This document shows positions 1 through 8,059 of a stretch of 64,000 nt of DNA, one piece after another (positions within the stretch are counted from its first letter, which is position 1; each line of letters starts with the position of its first letter). Made by a program: the position numbers and the translations under genes. Location of the stretch: positions 25,307-89,306 of the forward strand of contig JBBJNV010000019.1 in the NCBI GenBank assembly GCA_037721215.1, given 5' to 3'. Source of the stretch: Gemmatimonadaceae bacterium. Lineage in GTDB: Bacteria; Gemmatimonadota; Gemmatimonadetes; Gemmatimonadales; Gemmatimonadaceae. Under the pieces are notes generated by a model. It searched no databases, had not been told where the DNA came from, and saw only the letters and a list, made by a program, of their open reading frames with translations.

Positions 1-1
1 C

Positions 2-922
2 TTTCATCGCGTCGCGAGATCCGGCCTGAATATCCTCATACCATTTGTCGAGCTTCCCCGCACCATCGATGTGCGCTACTTCGAAAGCGACGTAACAGGC
101 GTCAAGCGGGTCACGGCAGGACATACCTCACGGATCGACCTTCGTGAGCAGGTACTCAATTTCCCCAGCCAGCCGGTAATCACCAAGGACAACGTCACCA
201 TCGATATTGACGCTGTCATCTATTACCGCGTCGCCGATCCGCAGAAGGCAACGTATTCAGTACAGAATCTTCCCTATGCGCTGGAAACGCTGACCCGTAC
301 GACGCTGCGGAATATCGTGGGGGAGATGGAGCTCGATCAGACCCTCGGCAGCCGCGACGTCATCAACAAGCGGATGCGCGAGGTGATCGAAGAGGCTTCG
401 ATTGGCTGGGGGGTGGATGTAACCCGTGTCGAGCTTCAGTCCATCGAGCCGCCCCGGGACATCCAGCAGTCGATGGAGCTCCAGATGCGTGCCGAGCGTG
501 AGCGCCGCGCCGCTGTCACCAATGCGGAGGCCGGCAAGCGTGCTGCAATTCTCGAAGCTGAAGGCGTTCGCGAATCGCAGGTGCGGCGCGCAGAGGGCGA
601 GAAGGACGCGGCAATTCTGCGAGCTCAGGGCCTGGCAACTGCAAGGCTCGCGATGGCTGATGCAGAAGCAGCAGCTATCGAACGAATCGGCGGTGCGTTG
701 CCCGAAGGACAAGCCGCGATGTATCTGCTTGGCATGAAATACCTCGAGGCGCTGCCGACTCTCGCGCAGGGCAAGAACGCGACGATCTTTCTGCCGGCCG
801 AAGCCGCTGGCGTGATGGGCGCCATCGGTGGTCTCCGCGAGCTTGTCGCCCGCGCTGCAATGCCTTCACAGAAGAACGACGAGCCCGAACGTCCTGCGCA
901 TGAGCCACGGAAGCTGACTTGA
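2..922 (+). CDS. SPFH/band-7 membrane protein (stomatin/slipin-like), 5' end missing
   Basis: The reading frame is open to the left edge, so the start lies outside the window. The first visible residues (a NILIPFVELPRTIDVR-like stretch) are the usual beginning of a band-7 domain after an N-terminal membrane anchor. The SPFH core follows (PVITKDNVTIDIDAVIYYRV, then LRNIVGEMELDQTL), then an Ala/Glu/Arg-rich coiled coil (about residues 150-230 of the visible part) and a short tail. Family members oligomerise on the inner membrane and scaffold proteases or membrane domains. The slipin/QmcA subgroup is often next to an NfeD protein, which would lie outside this window. The stop overlaps the TTG start of the next small gene. 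Family assignment is secure; the partner and function are unknown. Confidence 0.9.
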   Translation, partial: FHRVARSGLNILIPFVELPRTIDVRYFESDVTGVKRVTAGHTSRIDLREQVLNFPSQPVITKDNVTIDIDAVIYYRVADPQKATYSVQNLPYALETLTRTTLRNIVGEMELDQTLGSRDVINKRMREVIEEASIGWGVDVTRVELQSIEPPRDIQQSMELQMRAERERRAAVTNAEAGKRAAILEAEGVRESQVRRAEGEKDAAILRAQGLATARLAMADAEAAAIERIGGALPEGQAAMYLLGMKYLEALPTLAQGKNATIFLPAEAAGVMGAIGGLRELVARAAMPSQKNDEPERPAHEPRKLT

Positions 923-1140
923 AGGAAATCACGCAGGAGCGCGCCGAGCGTATCGCGCGCGGTCATGCGTGCGAGAATTGCGGTGAATACAACTTCAGGA
1001 AAATCAAGGTGAAGCGCGCATCAGAGGCGACCAACGCTGCGATTGGCGAAGTGTGGCATGCAACAAAGACATGTGGGGTATGTGGCATGCAGAACGAAAT
1101 TGGAATCGATGCCGAGGGCGACATTATCTACGGTACCTGA
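919..1140 (+). CDS. small zinc-ribbon protein, unknown function
   Basis: A 73-residue acidic/basic protein with two CxxC knuckles (CENC near residue 18 and CGVC near residue 52), the pattern of a treble-clef or rubredoxin-like zinc ribbon. It starts with TTG at 919, overlapping the stop of the SPFH gene (TTGA), so translation is probably coupled to it. I do not recognise a named family. The coupling suggests a partner of the membrane protein, but this is inference only. Confidence 0.6.
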   Translation: MKEITQERAERIARGHACENCGEYNFRKIKVKRASEATNAAIGEVWHATKTCGVCGMQNEIGIDAEGDIIYGT

Positions 1141-1338
1141 GTTCGCGCCTGCCCGATCGGGACCATATTTCACGATTCACAACATGCAGCCACCTGAGAT
1201 CTCGGGGATCCAACGCAAACGAGCGGTGGCCGCCGGGCGAAGCGCGGAGGCACGCGCACTGGTGAGATAGCAGATTGGCCGATTGACTGGGACCCCGCCT
1301 GCGGGGCTGGCGCGACATTTGACGCCGATTAATTTCTC
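1141..1338. other. intergenic region with a small GC-rich hairpin
   Basis: No gene is convincing here. At 1292-1305 there is a short inverted repeat (CCCCGC, 2 nt, GCGGGG) without a T-run, and an A/T-rich stretch just before 1339 that may carry the promoter of the next operon. Confidence 0.35.
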
Positions 1339-1815
1339 TTGTCTGAACCAATGACTGCGAGCCAAACACCCTCCGATACGCCGGACGCGCGCGAGCTCGT
1401 CCGAAACCTCGTCGGCCTCGAGGCCGATGCTCGAAGCGACGAAGCCCCCGTCGCGGCGAGCGCAACGCTCGCAACCAGCGAGCGTCTATACCGTGAGCTC
1501 TCGCGGTGGGTTGGGTCCGTCGGTTGTCATGCCCTCTTTACGCGCGCGCTTGCCGAAGCGCGTGTCTCTCATCCGCTGCTGACAGGCGTGCGCGTGCAAA
1601 AAGGCGATCAGCCGTACTTCGAGGGAACCGCCGAAATTATCGACGCCCATGGAGCATCGGCCACCGCCGAGGCCTTCGAAGCGATGCTCGTCACCCTGGT
1701 CGAGTTACTCGGCCGCCTCATCGGCGATGACATGGCGGTGAAGCTGATTCTGCAGAGCCTGCCCGAATTCGTCCGCGACACCCGAAGTCTCGAAGCCAGG
1801 AGGCCAGAAGCATGA
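1339..1815 (+). CDS. hypothetical protein co-transcribed with the KaiC-like ATPase
   Basis: A 158-residue soluble protein that I do not recognise. The N-terminal ~30 residues are Ser/Thr/Ala/Asp-rich; the rest alternates amphipathic helices with a short beta section (GVRVQKGDQPYF). The start is TTG at 1339 or ATG at 1351. Its stop overlaps the ATG of the KaiC-like gene (ATGA at 1812), so the two are almost certainly made together. It may be an adaptor or regulator of that ATPase; this is context only. Confidence 0.6.
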   Translation: MSEPMTASQTPSDTPDARELVRNLVGLEADARSDEAPVAASATLATSERLYRELSRWVGSVGCHALFTRALAEARVSHPLLTGVRVQKGDQPYFEGTAEIIDAHGASATAEAFEAMLVTLVELLGRLIGDDMAVKLILQSLPEFVRDTRSLEARRPEA

Positions 1816-3308
1816 AGGAAAAGAAACGATCTCCAGTTCGAAATCTGGCAACCGGGGTGCCTGGTCTCGACTCAGTGCTCGGCGGAGGCCTTCCGGAATA
1901 CTCGTTCAATCTCATCGCCGGCGGTCCGGGCGCCGGCAAGACTACACTCGTTCACCAGCTCATGTTCGCCAACGCCACCGCAGAGCGGCCGGCGTTGTAC
2001 TTCACGGTGCTCGGCGAACCGACACTCAAGATGCTGCGGTATCAGCAGCAGTTCGGTTTTTTCGATCATGATCTTGCCGGCTCGGCAATCCAGTTCATCA
2101 ACCTCAGCGAAGAGGTGCTGGACGGGAATCTCGACGAAGTCCTGAAGCGCATGGTCGACGAGATCGCGCGATCCAAACCGGGAATCGTGGTAGTCGATTC
2201 GTTCCGCACCATCCGCGAAAACCTCACTCAATCAAGCGAGCACACCACATCCAGTCTCGAGAATTTCATCCAGCGCCTCGCGCTCCATCTCACCAGTTGG
2301 GAAGTGACTTCATTTCTGCTCGGAGAGTATTCCGAGTCTGAGCAACGGGACCCGATCTTCACTGTAGCTGACGGAGTCCTCTGGCTCACCCAGGCAGTCG
2401 ACCGCAACTCCGTCGTCCGGAAGCTGCAGGTGATCAAGACTCGCGGGCAGGCGCAGATGCCGGGACTTCACACGTTCCGCATTTCAGATGATGGACTGCA
2501 GATCTTTCCGCGCATTCCCGAAAGGCAGGACGCGCGGCAGCTTCAGTCGCGAACCCGGATTGCTACCGGAGTTCCGGGGCTGGATGAGATGCTTGGCGGT
2601 GGCATGATCGCTGGGGACGCCGTCATGATCACCGGCCCGGCGGGCAGTGGAAAATCCACTATCACCACCCAGTTCATCGCTGAGGGTCTGCGAAAGGACG
2701 AGACGGCGGTCATCGCGATCTTCGAGGAGTATCCTAAGGACTACGTTGCCCGGGCGGACGCGAGAACTCCCGAAATCGGAAAAATGACTGGCAGCGGGAA
2801 GCTGGAGATCATCTATCTTCGTCCCCTCGACCTGTCGGTCGATGAGACCATGGCCGCTATTCTCGAGGCCGTCCAGCGGCTGGGAGCGACTCGCGTCGCC
2901 ATCGACTCTCTCTCCGGATTCGAAGTCGCCCTTGCGCCAACATTTCGAATCGACTTCAGGGAGTCGTTGTATCGCCTGATTGGGGCGTTGACTTCAACCG
3001 GCGTTACCGTCTTCATGACCGCGGAAGTCCTCGACGGATTCTCCTACGAGCGATTTACATCGGAACAGGTTTCGTTCATTACCGATGAAATCATCGTGCA
3101 GCGATATGTCGAAATCGACAGCGAGATAAAGAGAGTGATGGCTGTGATCAAGATGCGCGGGAGCGATCATAGCCATGGCTTCCACGTCTACGAGACAACG
3201 GCGAACGGGGTTGTCGTCGGTGAGCCGCTCCAGGGCTACCATGGCATCATCACCGGTACGCCTGCGTTTCATGGCGCAACAGATCAGAACGCTGGCGGGT
3301 TAGTTTGA
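1812..3308 (+). CDS. KaiC-like tandem RecA-fold ATPase
   Basis: A 498-residue protein with two KaiC domains, close to cyanobacterial KaiC in length and plan. Domain 1 has Walker A GGPGAGKTT at residues 37-45 and a Walker B-like VVVDS near 126-130. Domain 2 has GPAGSGKST at 275-283, the paired catalytic glutamates (FEE, 304-306) and VAIDS near 362. KaiC-family proteins form hexameric ATPases or autokinases. Outside cyanobacteria they are signalling ATPases, usually without KaiA and often without KaiB, and neither is seen here. The ATG overlaps the upstream hypothetical gene, and a histidine kinase follows 47 bp downstream. The family is clear; a clock role is not implied. Confidence 0.9.
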   Translation: MKEKKRSPVRNLATGVPGLDSVLGGGLPEYSFNLIAGGPGAGKTTLVHQLMFANATAERPALYFTVLGEPTLKMLRYQQQFGFFDHDLAGSAIQFINLSEEVLDGNLDEVLKRMVDEIARSKPGIVVVDSFRTIRENLTQSSEHTTSSLENFIQRLALHLTSWEVTSFLLGEYSESEQRDPIFTVADGVLWLTQAVDRNSVVRKLQVIKTRGQAQMPGLHTFRISDDGLQIFPRIPERQDARQLQSRTRIATGVPGLDEMLGGGMIAGDAVMITGPAGSGKSTITTQFIAEGLRKDETAVIAIFEEYPKDYVARADARTPEIGKMTGSGKLEIIYLRPLDLSVDETMAAILEAVQRLGATRVAIDSLSGFEVALAPTFRIDFRESLYRLIGALTSTGVTVFMTAEVLDGFSYERFTSEQVSFITDEIIVQRYVEIDSEIKRVMAVIKMRGSDHSHGFHVYETTANGVVVGEPLQGYHGIITGTPAFHGATDQNAGGLV

Positions 3309-3355
3309 GCCGCCAGCAGGGAGCCTTTGTCCACCTGCGCGGCAGCTAGCGGAGA

Positions 3356-5137
3356 ATGGAACCCGCGGATGGGCGCGCGACGAGGCGGATGCGCGCTGGA
3401 CGGTTTTCGAATGCCAATCAGTTTGCCTGCTACCTGGAAAACGCTCCAGTCCGGATTGCGGTCACCAGTGGCCCGGATCACCTTCTGATTTGCGCGAACG
3501 CTGCTTTTCGCTCCCTGCTACCCACGCCCGGAAATGGCTCGCCAGGCAACGCGCTTGTAGCCGCGTTTCCCGAACCCGAAGCCAGTACGTTGCGCGCGAT
3601 CCTGGATGAGGTGTTCCATACTGGCGCGAACACAGAACACCAGGCTGCCTACCCCGCCGGCAACTGGCTGCATGGCAAGTCACTCAGCGTATGGCGAGTT
3701 ACTCACGAAGATGACGCGGACGGCCTGGGTATCGAGGTCACCGACATTGCGCGAACAGACTTCGAGCAGGACCTCCAGCGACAACTATCCGAACGGATGC
3801 TCCTCGGTGCACTCCGGGAGCGCGACGCCGCGGACGCCGCAGAAGCGGCTCGAAAGCGAGCTGTCTTTCTCGCTCACGCGGGTCGCCTGCTCGCCGAGTC
3901 GCTCGATCAGGCAAGCACGCTGATCACGTTGACCCGGCTTACACTTCCGGTGCTGGATGCCTGGTGCATTGTTGACATTCTCGCCGACGACGGGACGATT
4001 CGACGTCTCGGGATAATTCATACTGATCCTGAAAAACAGCACCTGGCCAGCCAGTTGGAGGGACACTGGATACCGCAGCCGGATGATCCCATCGGCGCGC
4101 CCGCGATGATCCGGAAGCCCGAGACGTGCGCCATCAGCGTAAACATCGATCTGACGATCGTCGCTGCCAGCAATGGCGACGAAAACCTGCGCATCCTGCG
4201 GGAACTCGAGATCAGTTCATTTCTCACAGTTCCACTGGTGGCACGGAGCAGACTACTGGGTGCAGTGACCTTCGTCGGCACCCGGTCCGATACCGCTTTG
4301 TCCGCTCAGGAGATCGAGCTTGCGGAGGATATAACCAGCCGTGCCGCCATGGCGCTTGATAGCGCCCAGGTTTACGAGGCGGCGATAAAGCTCAGAGCTG
4401 CCGCCGAGTCGGCAAACAAGGCGAAGACGGCATTTCTCGGTGCCATGAGCCACGAGCTGCGCACGCCTCTCAACGCAATCGGCGGATACATCGAACTGAT
4501 CGACATGGGCCTCAGAGGGCCTGTGACAGATGCCCAGCACGCAGATCTCGCACGGATCAAAGCAAGCCAGCAGCATCTGCTCGTTCTCATCACCGAAATC
4601 CTGAACTTTGTGCGAGTCGGAAGTGGCCGTGTGCTATACGACATAAGCGACGTCAATGCGTGCGGTGCCCTCACCCGCGCCGTCGAGTTGATCGAACCAC
4701 TCATCGCCAGGAAGGGCCTGAACTGGGGCGGCGTCAGCGGTGATCCAGACCTCGTTGCCCGTGCAGATCCGGAGAAGGTCACTCAGATACTGGTCAATCT
4801 TCTATCCAACGCCATCAAGTTCACGGCGCCGGGTTGCAATGTTGCTGTAGAGTGCCGGGCAGCGGGAGACAGCGTGCATATGACCGTTAGCGATACGGGG
4901 CCTGGAATTCCAGCAGATAGATTTGAGAGCATCTTCGAGCCATTCGTCCAGCTGAAGGAGGGACTGGCTGGCCGCGAAAGCGGCGTGGGACTGGGCCTGG
5001 CTATCAGCCGGGACCTGGCGCGGGCGATGAAAGGCGACCTCTCCGTGGCAAGCAAGGAAGGTGAGGGGGCCCGGTTTACGCTGACCCTGCCACGTGCGAG
5101 TGCGACCAACGCAGAGCCCTCACCGCTGACGGGTTAA
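3356..5137 (+). CDS. soluble sensor histidine kinase (PAS-like, GAF, HisKA, HATPase)
   Basis: A 593-residue kinase without membrane segments. The N-terminal ~130 residues are PAS-like and a GAF domain covers roughly 165-340. The H-box MSHELRTPLNAI places the phospho-acceptor at His366. The N-box (ILVNLLSNAIKF), G1 (DTGPGIP) and G2 (GVGLGLAIS) are intact, so the catalytic domain should be active. No response regulator is encoded next to it. It directly follows the KaiC-like ATPase, an arrangement that suggests the ATPase state may be read out by this kinase (inference). The ATG at 3356 follows a purine-rich GGAG-like site. Confidence 0.9.
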   Translation: MEPADGRATRRMRAGRFSNANQFACYLENAPVRIAVTSGPDHLLICANAAFRSLLPTPGNGSPGNALVAAFPEPEASTLRAILDEVFHTGANTEHQAAYPAGNWLHGKSLSVWRVTHEDDADGLGIEVTDIARTDFEQDLQRQLSERMLLGALRERDAADAAEAARKRAVFLAHAGRLLAESLDQASTLITLTRLTLPVLDAWCIVDILADDGTIRRLGIIHTDPEKQHLASQLEGHWIPQPDDPIGAPAMIRKPETCAISVNIDLTIVAASNGDENLRILRELEISSFLTVPLVARSRLLGAVTFVGTRSDTALSAQEIELAEDITSRAAMALDSAQVYEAAIKLRAAAESANKAKTAFLGAMSHELRTPLNAIGGYIELIDMGLRGPVTDAQHADLARIKASQQHLLVLITEILNFVRVGSGRVLYDISDVNACGALTRAVELIEPLIARKGLNWGGVSGDPDLVARADPEKVTQILVNLLSNAIKFTAPGCNVAVECRAAGDSVHMTVSDTGPGIPADRFESIFEPFVQLKEGLAGRESGVGLGLAISRDLARAMKGDLSVASKEGEGARFTLTLPRASATNAEPSPLTG

Positions 5138-5435
5138 GGCCCCGGGAAAATCGCCCCGTGCCAGGGCGGGAACGTTTGATTACGCCGCCGGTACAAGACT
5201 GAAGCGAACTTCGTGCAAGCAGGGCGAGACTGTCGGTTTTCTTCAGTACGCCCGTCAAGCCGGTAGTTCGCACCGGTATGTGGGCGCGAGGTCCACAACC
5301 GGCTGGAAGGACGAGAATCAGCAACAGTTCGTCGATCCTTCGGACGAACAGGTTCCCGCCCAGCCACATACCAGCGGCACTTACAGCCTGTCCGCAACCC
5401 TCGGCGCATGAACGGGTTCGGCACTTGGAGGGTCG
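5138..5435. other. intergenic region, no supported gene
   Basis: About 300 bp between the kinase stop and the small zinc-ribbon gene. Open frames on both strands are short and show no recognisable domain. A weak inverted repeat (GTTCGTC / GGACGAAC) lies near 5320-5345. I see no promoter worth naming. Confidence 0.4.
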
Positions 5436-5654
5436 ATGCGCAAGCCTCGTCCGAACACGTACAATCCCGCACAAGCTCTCAATCTCATCAACGGCGATCG
5501 GTCTGGTCGGCCGCTGAGCTGCCCTTCCTGCTCCGGCGTCATCGAGCGCGATCCGGCCCGCTACCCGCCCGCTCCGATGTCTCACGTCACTCTCCGCTGC
5601 CGCAGTTGTGGCCGTACCGCCCGTTATATAGCCGACCGGGCAGGAGCCGCGTAG
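5436..5654 (+). CDS. small CxxC zinc-ribbon protein
   Basis: A 72-residue protein with two Cys pairs, LSCPSC near residue 29 and LRCRSC near residue 54, separated by a Pro-rich loop: a typical short zinc ribbon. A GGAGG sequence sits 4 nt before the ATG, which supports real translation even though the gene is short. Function unknown. It lies just upstream of the LigD-type gene on the same strand, so it may share its transcript. Confidence 0.55.
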   Translation: MRKPRPNTYNPAQALNLINGDRSGRPLSCPSCSGVIERDPARYPPAPMSHVTLRCRSCGRTARYIADRAGAA

Positions 5655-5706
5655 TCTCCGCCGCAGCGAGGGCCCGAGCGTTCAAAGACAGGACAGGGGA
5701 GACGAC

Positions 5707-6777
5707 ATGGCGGCGAAGCGCCCAGTGAAGGGAGCATCGAGCCGCTCTGCGGCACGGAAGCGGGTTTATGCAGAACGAACGCTGGCTGAGACCAGCACTC
5801 CAACGGCGAAACGGCCTTTGCGCAGAGGGAAACACTATCCCGCTCCGAAGATCATCGAGCAGCTCGACTCAATCCAGGTTAGCGGTTCCGGACGCCTCGA
5901 GATTGCCAGCAAGACCGCATTGGATGTGACCAACCTGGGTAAGGTGTTTTTTCCGGAGCAGAAGCTTACAAAGGGTGACCTCATGCGGTATTACACGGAG
6001 GTCGCCACCATGATATTGCCGGTCATGGCCGACCGGCCGCTGGTCCTCAAGCGGTTTCCGAATGGAGTGGAAGGCCAGTCGTTCTTCCAGCAGAACGCGG
6101 GGGACAATGTGCCTGAAGCAGTCCGCGTCGAGACGATCCACACCGAAGGCAGCTCAACCAATCTCCGGATTGTCGGCGGCGATCTGGCAACGCTTCTTTA
6201 CACCGTGCAGCTGGGTGCGGTTTCGGTCGATCCGTGGCATGCGCGGGTTCAGACGCTGGACCACGCCGATTATTCGATTCTCGATCTCGACCCTGGCCCG
6301 CGAGCCTCATTCAAGCGTGTCGTGGAAGTGGCCGGATGGGTGCGCGAGACGATGGATGAGCTGGGCTTGCACGGCGCGCTCAAGACGTCCGGTTCCTCCG
6401 GACTTCATATCTATCTGCCACTTCCGCCCGGCACGCCCAATGAAGCGGCGACGCTCGTGGCACAGATAGTCGCGACCAGGGTTACTGAAGCGCATCCAAT
6501 GGCGGCGACGATCGAACGCTTCGTCAAGGACCGGAGTACCACTGCTGTCTATGTGGATTATCTCCAGAACATCATTGGTAAAACCGTGGCCGCTGCCTAC
6601 TCCGCCCGCGCCAACCCTCACGCGATGGTTTCGACCCCTCTCGCATGGGACGACCTGACCGACGACCTCGACCCCAGAGAATTCACGATCGAGACTGCGC
6701 CAGCGCGATTTGCCAGACTGGGAGATATCTGGGCCGCTCAACTCAAAAAGAAAAATTCACTCCGCGCACTCGTCTAG
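5707..6777 (+). CDS. LigD-type polymerase/primase domain protein (NHEJ-like)
   Basis: A 356-residue protein corresponding to the polymerase domain of LigD, with no ligase or 3'-phosphoesterase domain. Hallmarks are the opening LGKVFFPEQKLTKGDL, the metal-binding ILDLDPGP (near residue 197) and the SGSSGLHIYLPL motif. An archaeo-eukaryotic-primase-like fold of this type adds nucleotides at broken ends during Ku-dependent joining. The first ~40 residues are basic and low-complexity, possibly a DNA-binding tail. A strong GGGGAG precedes the ATG. No ku or ligase gene is visible in this window. Its TAG overlaps the convergent gene's stop within a CTAG palindrome at 6774-6777. Confidence 0.9.
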   Translation: MAAKRPVKGASSRSAARKRVYAERTLAETSTPTAKRPLRRGKHYPAPKIIEQLDSIQVSGSGRLEIASKTALDVTNLGKVFFPEQKLTKGDLMRYYTEVATMILPVMADRPLVLKRFPNGVEGQSFFQQNAGDNVPEAVRVETIHTEGSSTNLRIVGGDLATLLYTVQLGAVSVDPWHARVQTLDHADYSILDLDPGPRASFKRVVEVAGWVRETMDELGLHGALKTSGSSGLHIYLPLPPGTPNEAATLVAQIVATRVTEAHPMAATIERFVKDRSTTAVYVDYLQNIIGKTVAAAYSARANPHAMVSTPLAWDDLTDDLDPREFTIETAPARFARLGDIWAAQLKKKNSLRALV

Positions 6778-7079
6778 CGGGAGCTCACTTTCCTGAGTGG
6801 CAGATCGAGTTGTACTCCGTTGTCGCTTTCGGAGGCGCGGGCGCCATCCGGGAACGTCGCATCGCTGCTCTCATCCACCATGTGGCTGAGCTTGTAGTAC
6901 AGATGAAGTGCGTTCACGGGTGCCATAAAGCTTCGCCGGCCCGCCCGCGCAATCGCGACGGCTTCTTCGCGAACGCGGCGTGGCAGATCTTGCGCCATGG
7001 GATGTGCAAGAAGCCGTCTTATCTCTGCTGTGTTCCTCGCCAACAGTGCAGCGCAGAGGCTGTCCAAGAACGCAAGCAT
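6774..7079 (-). CDS. hypothetical protein
   Basis: A 101-residue protein, mostly helical in its first 75 residues (AFLDSLCAALLARN, RRVREEAVAIARAG), with a polar tail. No family recognised. It is convergent with the LigD-type gene and shares 4 bp with it at the stop codons. The ATG at 7079 is preceded by an A/T-rich stretch. Moderate confidence because codon usage and length fit a gene but no homology is evident. Confidence 0.5.
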   Translation of the reverse strand: MLAFLDSLCAALLARNTAEIRRLLAHPMAQDLPRRVREEAVAIARAGRRSFMAPVNALHLYYKLSHMVDESSDATFPDGARASESDNGVQLDLPLRKVSSR

Positions 7080-7238
7080 GGTGTTTTCGGTGACGGGGCT
7101 AATTAAACCTTATGTACACATTGCAACTAATACACTCGAAAGGCAATAGGTTCCAGGAGCATTCCCTTTCCGATACAATCCTTTTACCTGAGCCGTTTAT
7201 ACGTGCCCCTAATCAGGACGACAGCATGTCCCCATTAC
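7080..7238. promoter_or_regulatory. intergenic region upstream of the hypothetical minus-strand gene
   Basis: An A/T-rich stretch of 159 bp between the stop of the nrtR-like gene and the start of the 6774-7079 gene. It probably carries the promoter of the latter. No hairpin with a T-run was found. Confidence 0.3.
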
Positions 7239-7913
7239 TCATGACGACATAAGGTCCAGCCGGATACCCCTCTGGGCCTGGCGCCGCTTCCTCGGAGAAT
7301 ACCGATAGAGTTGCGCAGGCCGGCCCCGCCCCTCGCTGCGCCATTCGTCGCTGGGTTCCACCAGCCAGGCCGCCTGGAGGGCGCGCCGGAAGCTGGCCTT
7401 GTGCAGGCGCTTTGCCAGCAGCAACTCATACGTCTGCTGTAGCTCCGACAGAGTGAACATCTGGGGCAGCAGGCGGAAGGCGATCGGTGCGTGGTCCATC
7501 CGTGAGCGGAGCATGTACATCGCCCCATCCAGCATCAGCCGCTGGCGGGGGAATAGCGCCGGTACATCACCGAGCGCAAACCACGCGAACGCGCCGCCGA
7601 CAGGCGATGGTGTGCCCATCGCAACGAGTCCGGCGAACGCCACCGATATCTCCGCGTCCGTCGGGTGTCGCTTTCCGTCGCCGAAGGCCCCAATCTGCTC
7701 CATCCAGGCTGCTTCCGCTCCGAGCGCCCGCCTGGCTATGCGGGTCGCGGCGCCTTCCAGTCCGTCGCCGCTCGGCGGGACATCCCAGGGGAGTGCCCAC
7801 TTCTCCCTGCTCTCGGTGGCCCGCCATAAAAGCACGGCGAGCTGACCGGAAATCTGAGTCAGCAGGACAACATCAACTGTAAATGGGGACTTCCTGGAGC
7901 GGCGGGGAGACAT
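7239..7913 (-). CDS. nrtR: NrtR-family Nudix-like transcriptional regulator
   Basis: A 224-residue protein with an N-terminal Nudix fold (VDVVLLTQISGQLAVLLWRA, then KWALPWDVPPSGDGLEGAA) whose catalytic Nudix box is degenerate, and a C-terminal winged helix (FTLSELQQTYELLLAKRLHKASFRRAL read in part). The pattern matches NrtR regulators, which sense ADP-ribose-type metabolites and repress NAD or sugar genes. The gene appears monocistronic. A 23-bp palindrome sits inside its own promoter, so autoregulation is likely. No NAD biosynthesis gene lies nearby, so the wider regulon is unknown. Confidence 0.8.
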   Translation of the reverse strand: MSPRRSRKSPFTVDVVLLTQISGQLAVLLWRATESREKWALPWDVPPSGDGLEGAATRIARRALGAEAAWMEQIGAFGDGKRHPTDAEISVAFAGLVAMGTPSPVGGAFAWFALGDVPALFPRQRLMLDGAMYMLRSRMDHAPIAFRLLPQMFTLSELQQTYELLLAKRLHKASFRRALQAAWLVEPSDEWRSEGRGRPAQLYRYSPRKRRQAQRGIRLDLMSS

Positions 7914-7923
7914 CGTACCGCGA

Positions 7924-7946
7924 ATTAGTCACTAACGGCGACTAAT
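7924..7946 (-). promoter_or_regulatory. palindromic operator inside the nrtR promoter
   Basis: ATTAGTC (7924-7930), 9 nt, GACTAAT (7940-7946): perfect 7-bp arms. On the minus strand the site fills the spacer between TTGACA (7951-7946) and a -10 TAATTC (7927-7922, spacer 18). This is a classic position for repression by the protein encoded immediately downstream. The predicted transcription start (~7915) is about 2 nt before the ATG at 7913, so the mRNA would be leaderless. Confidence 0.65.
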
Positions 7947-8059
7947 GTCAAGACTGGATCTTTTGTTTAGTAGCGGTCTGCAATTAAAACCGCAAATTCC
8001 GGCTGCATCTTTATATACGCATGGCGGCTGCGAACGTCAACAACAAGCTCGCGGCCAGA

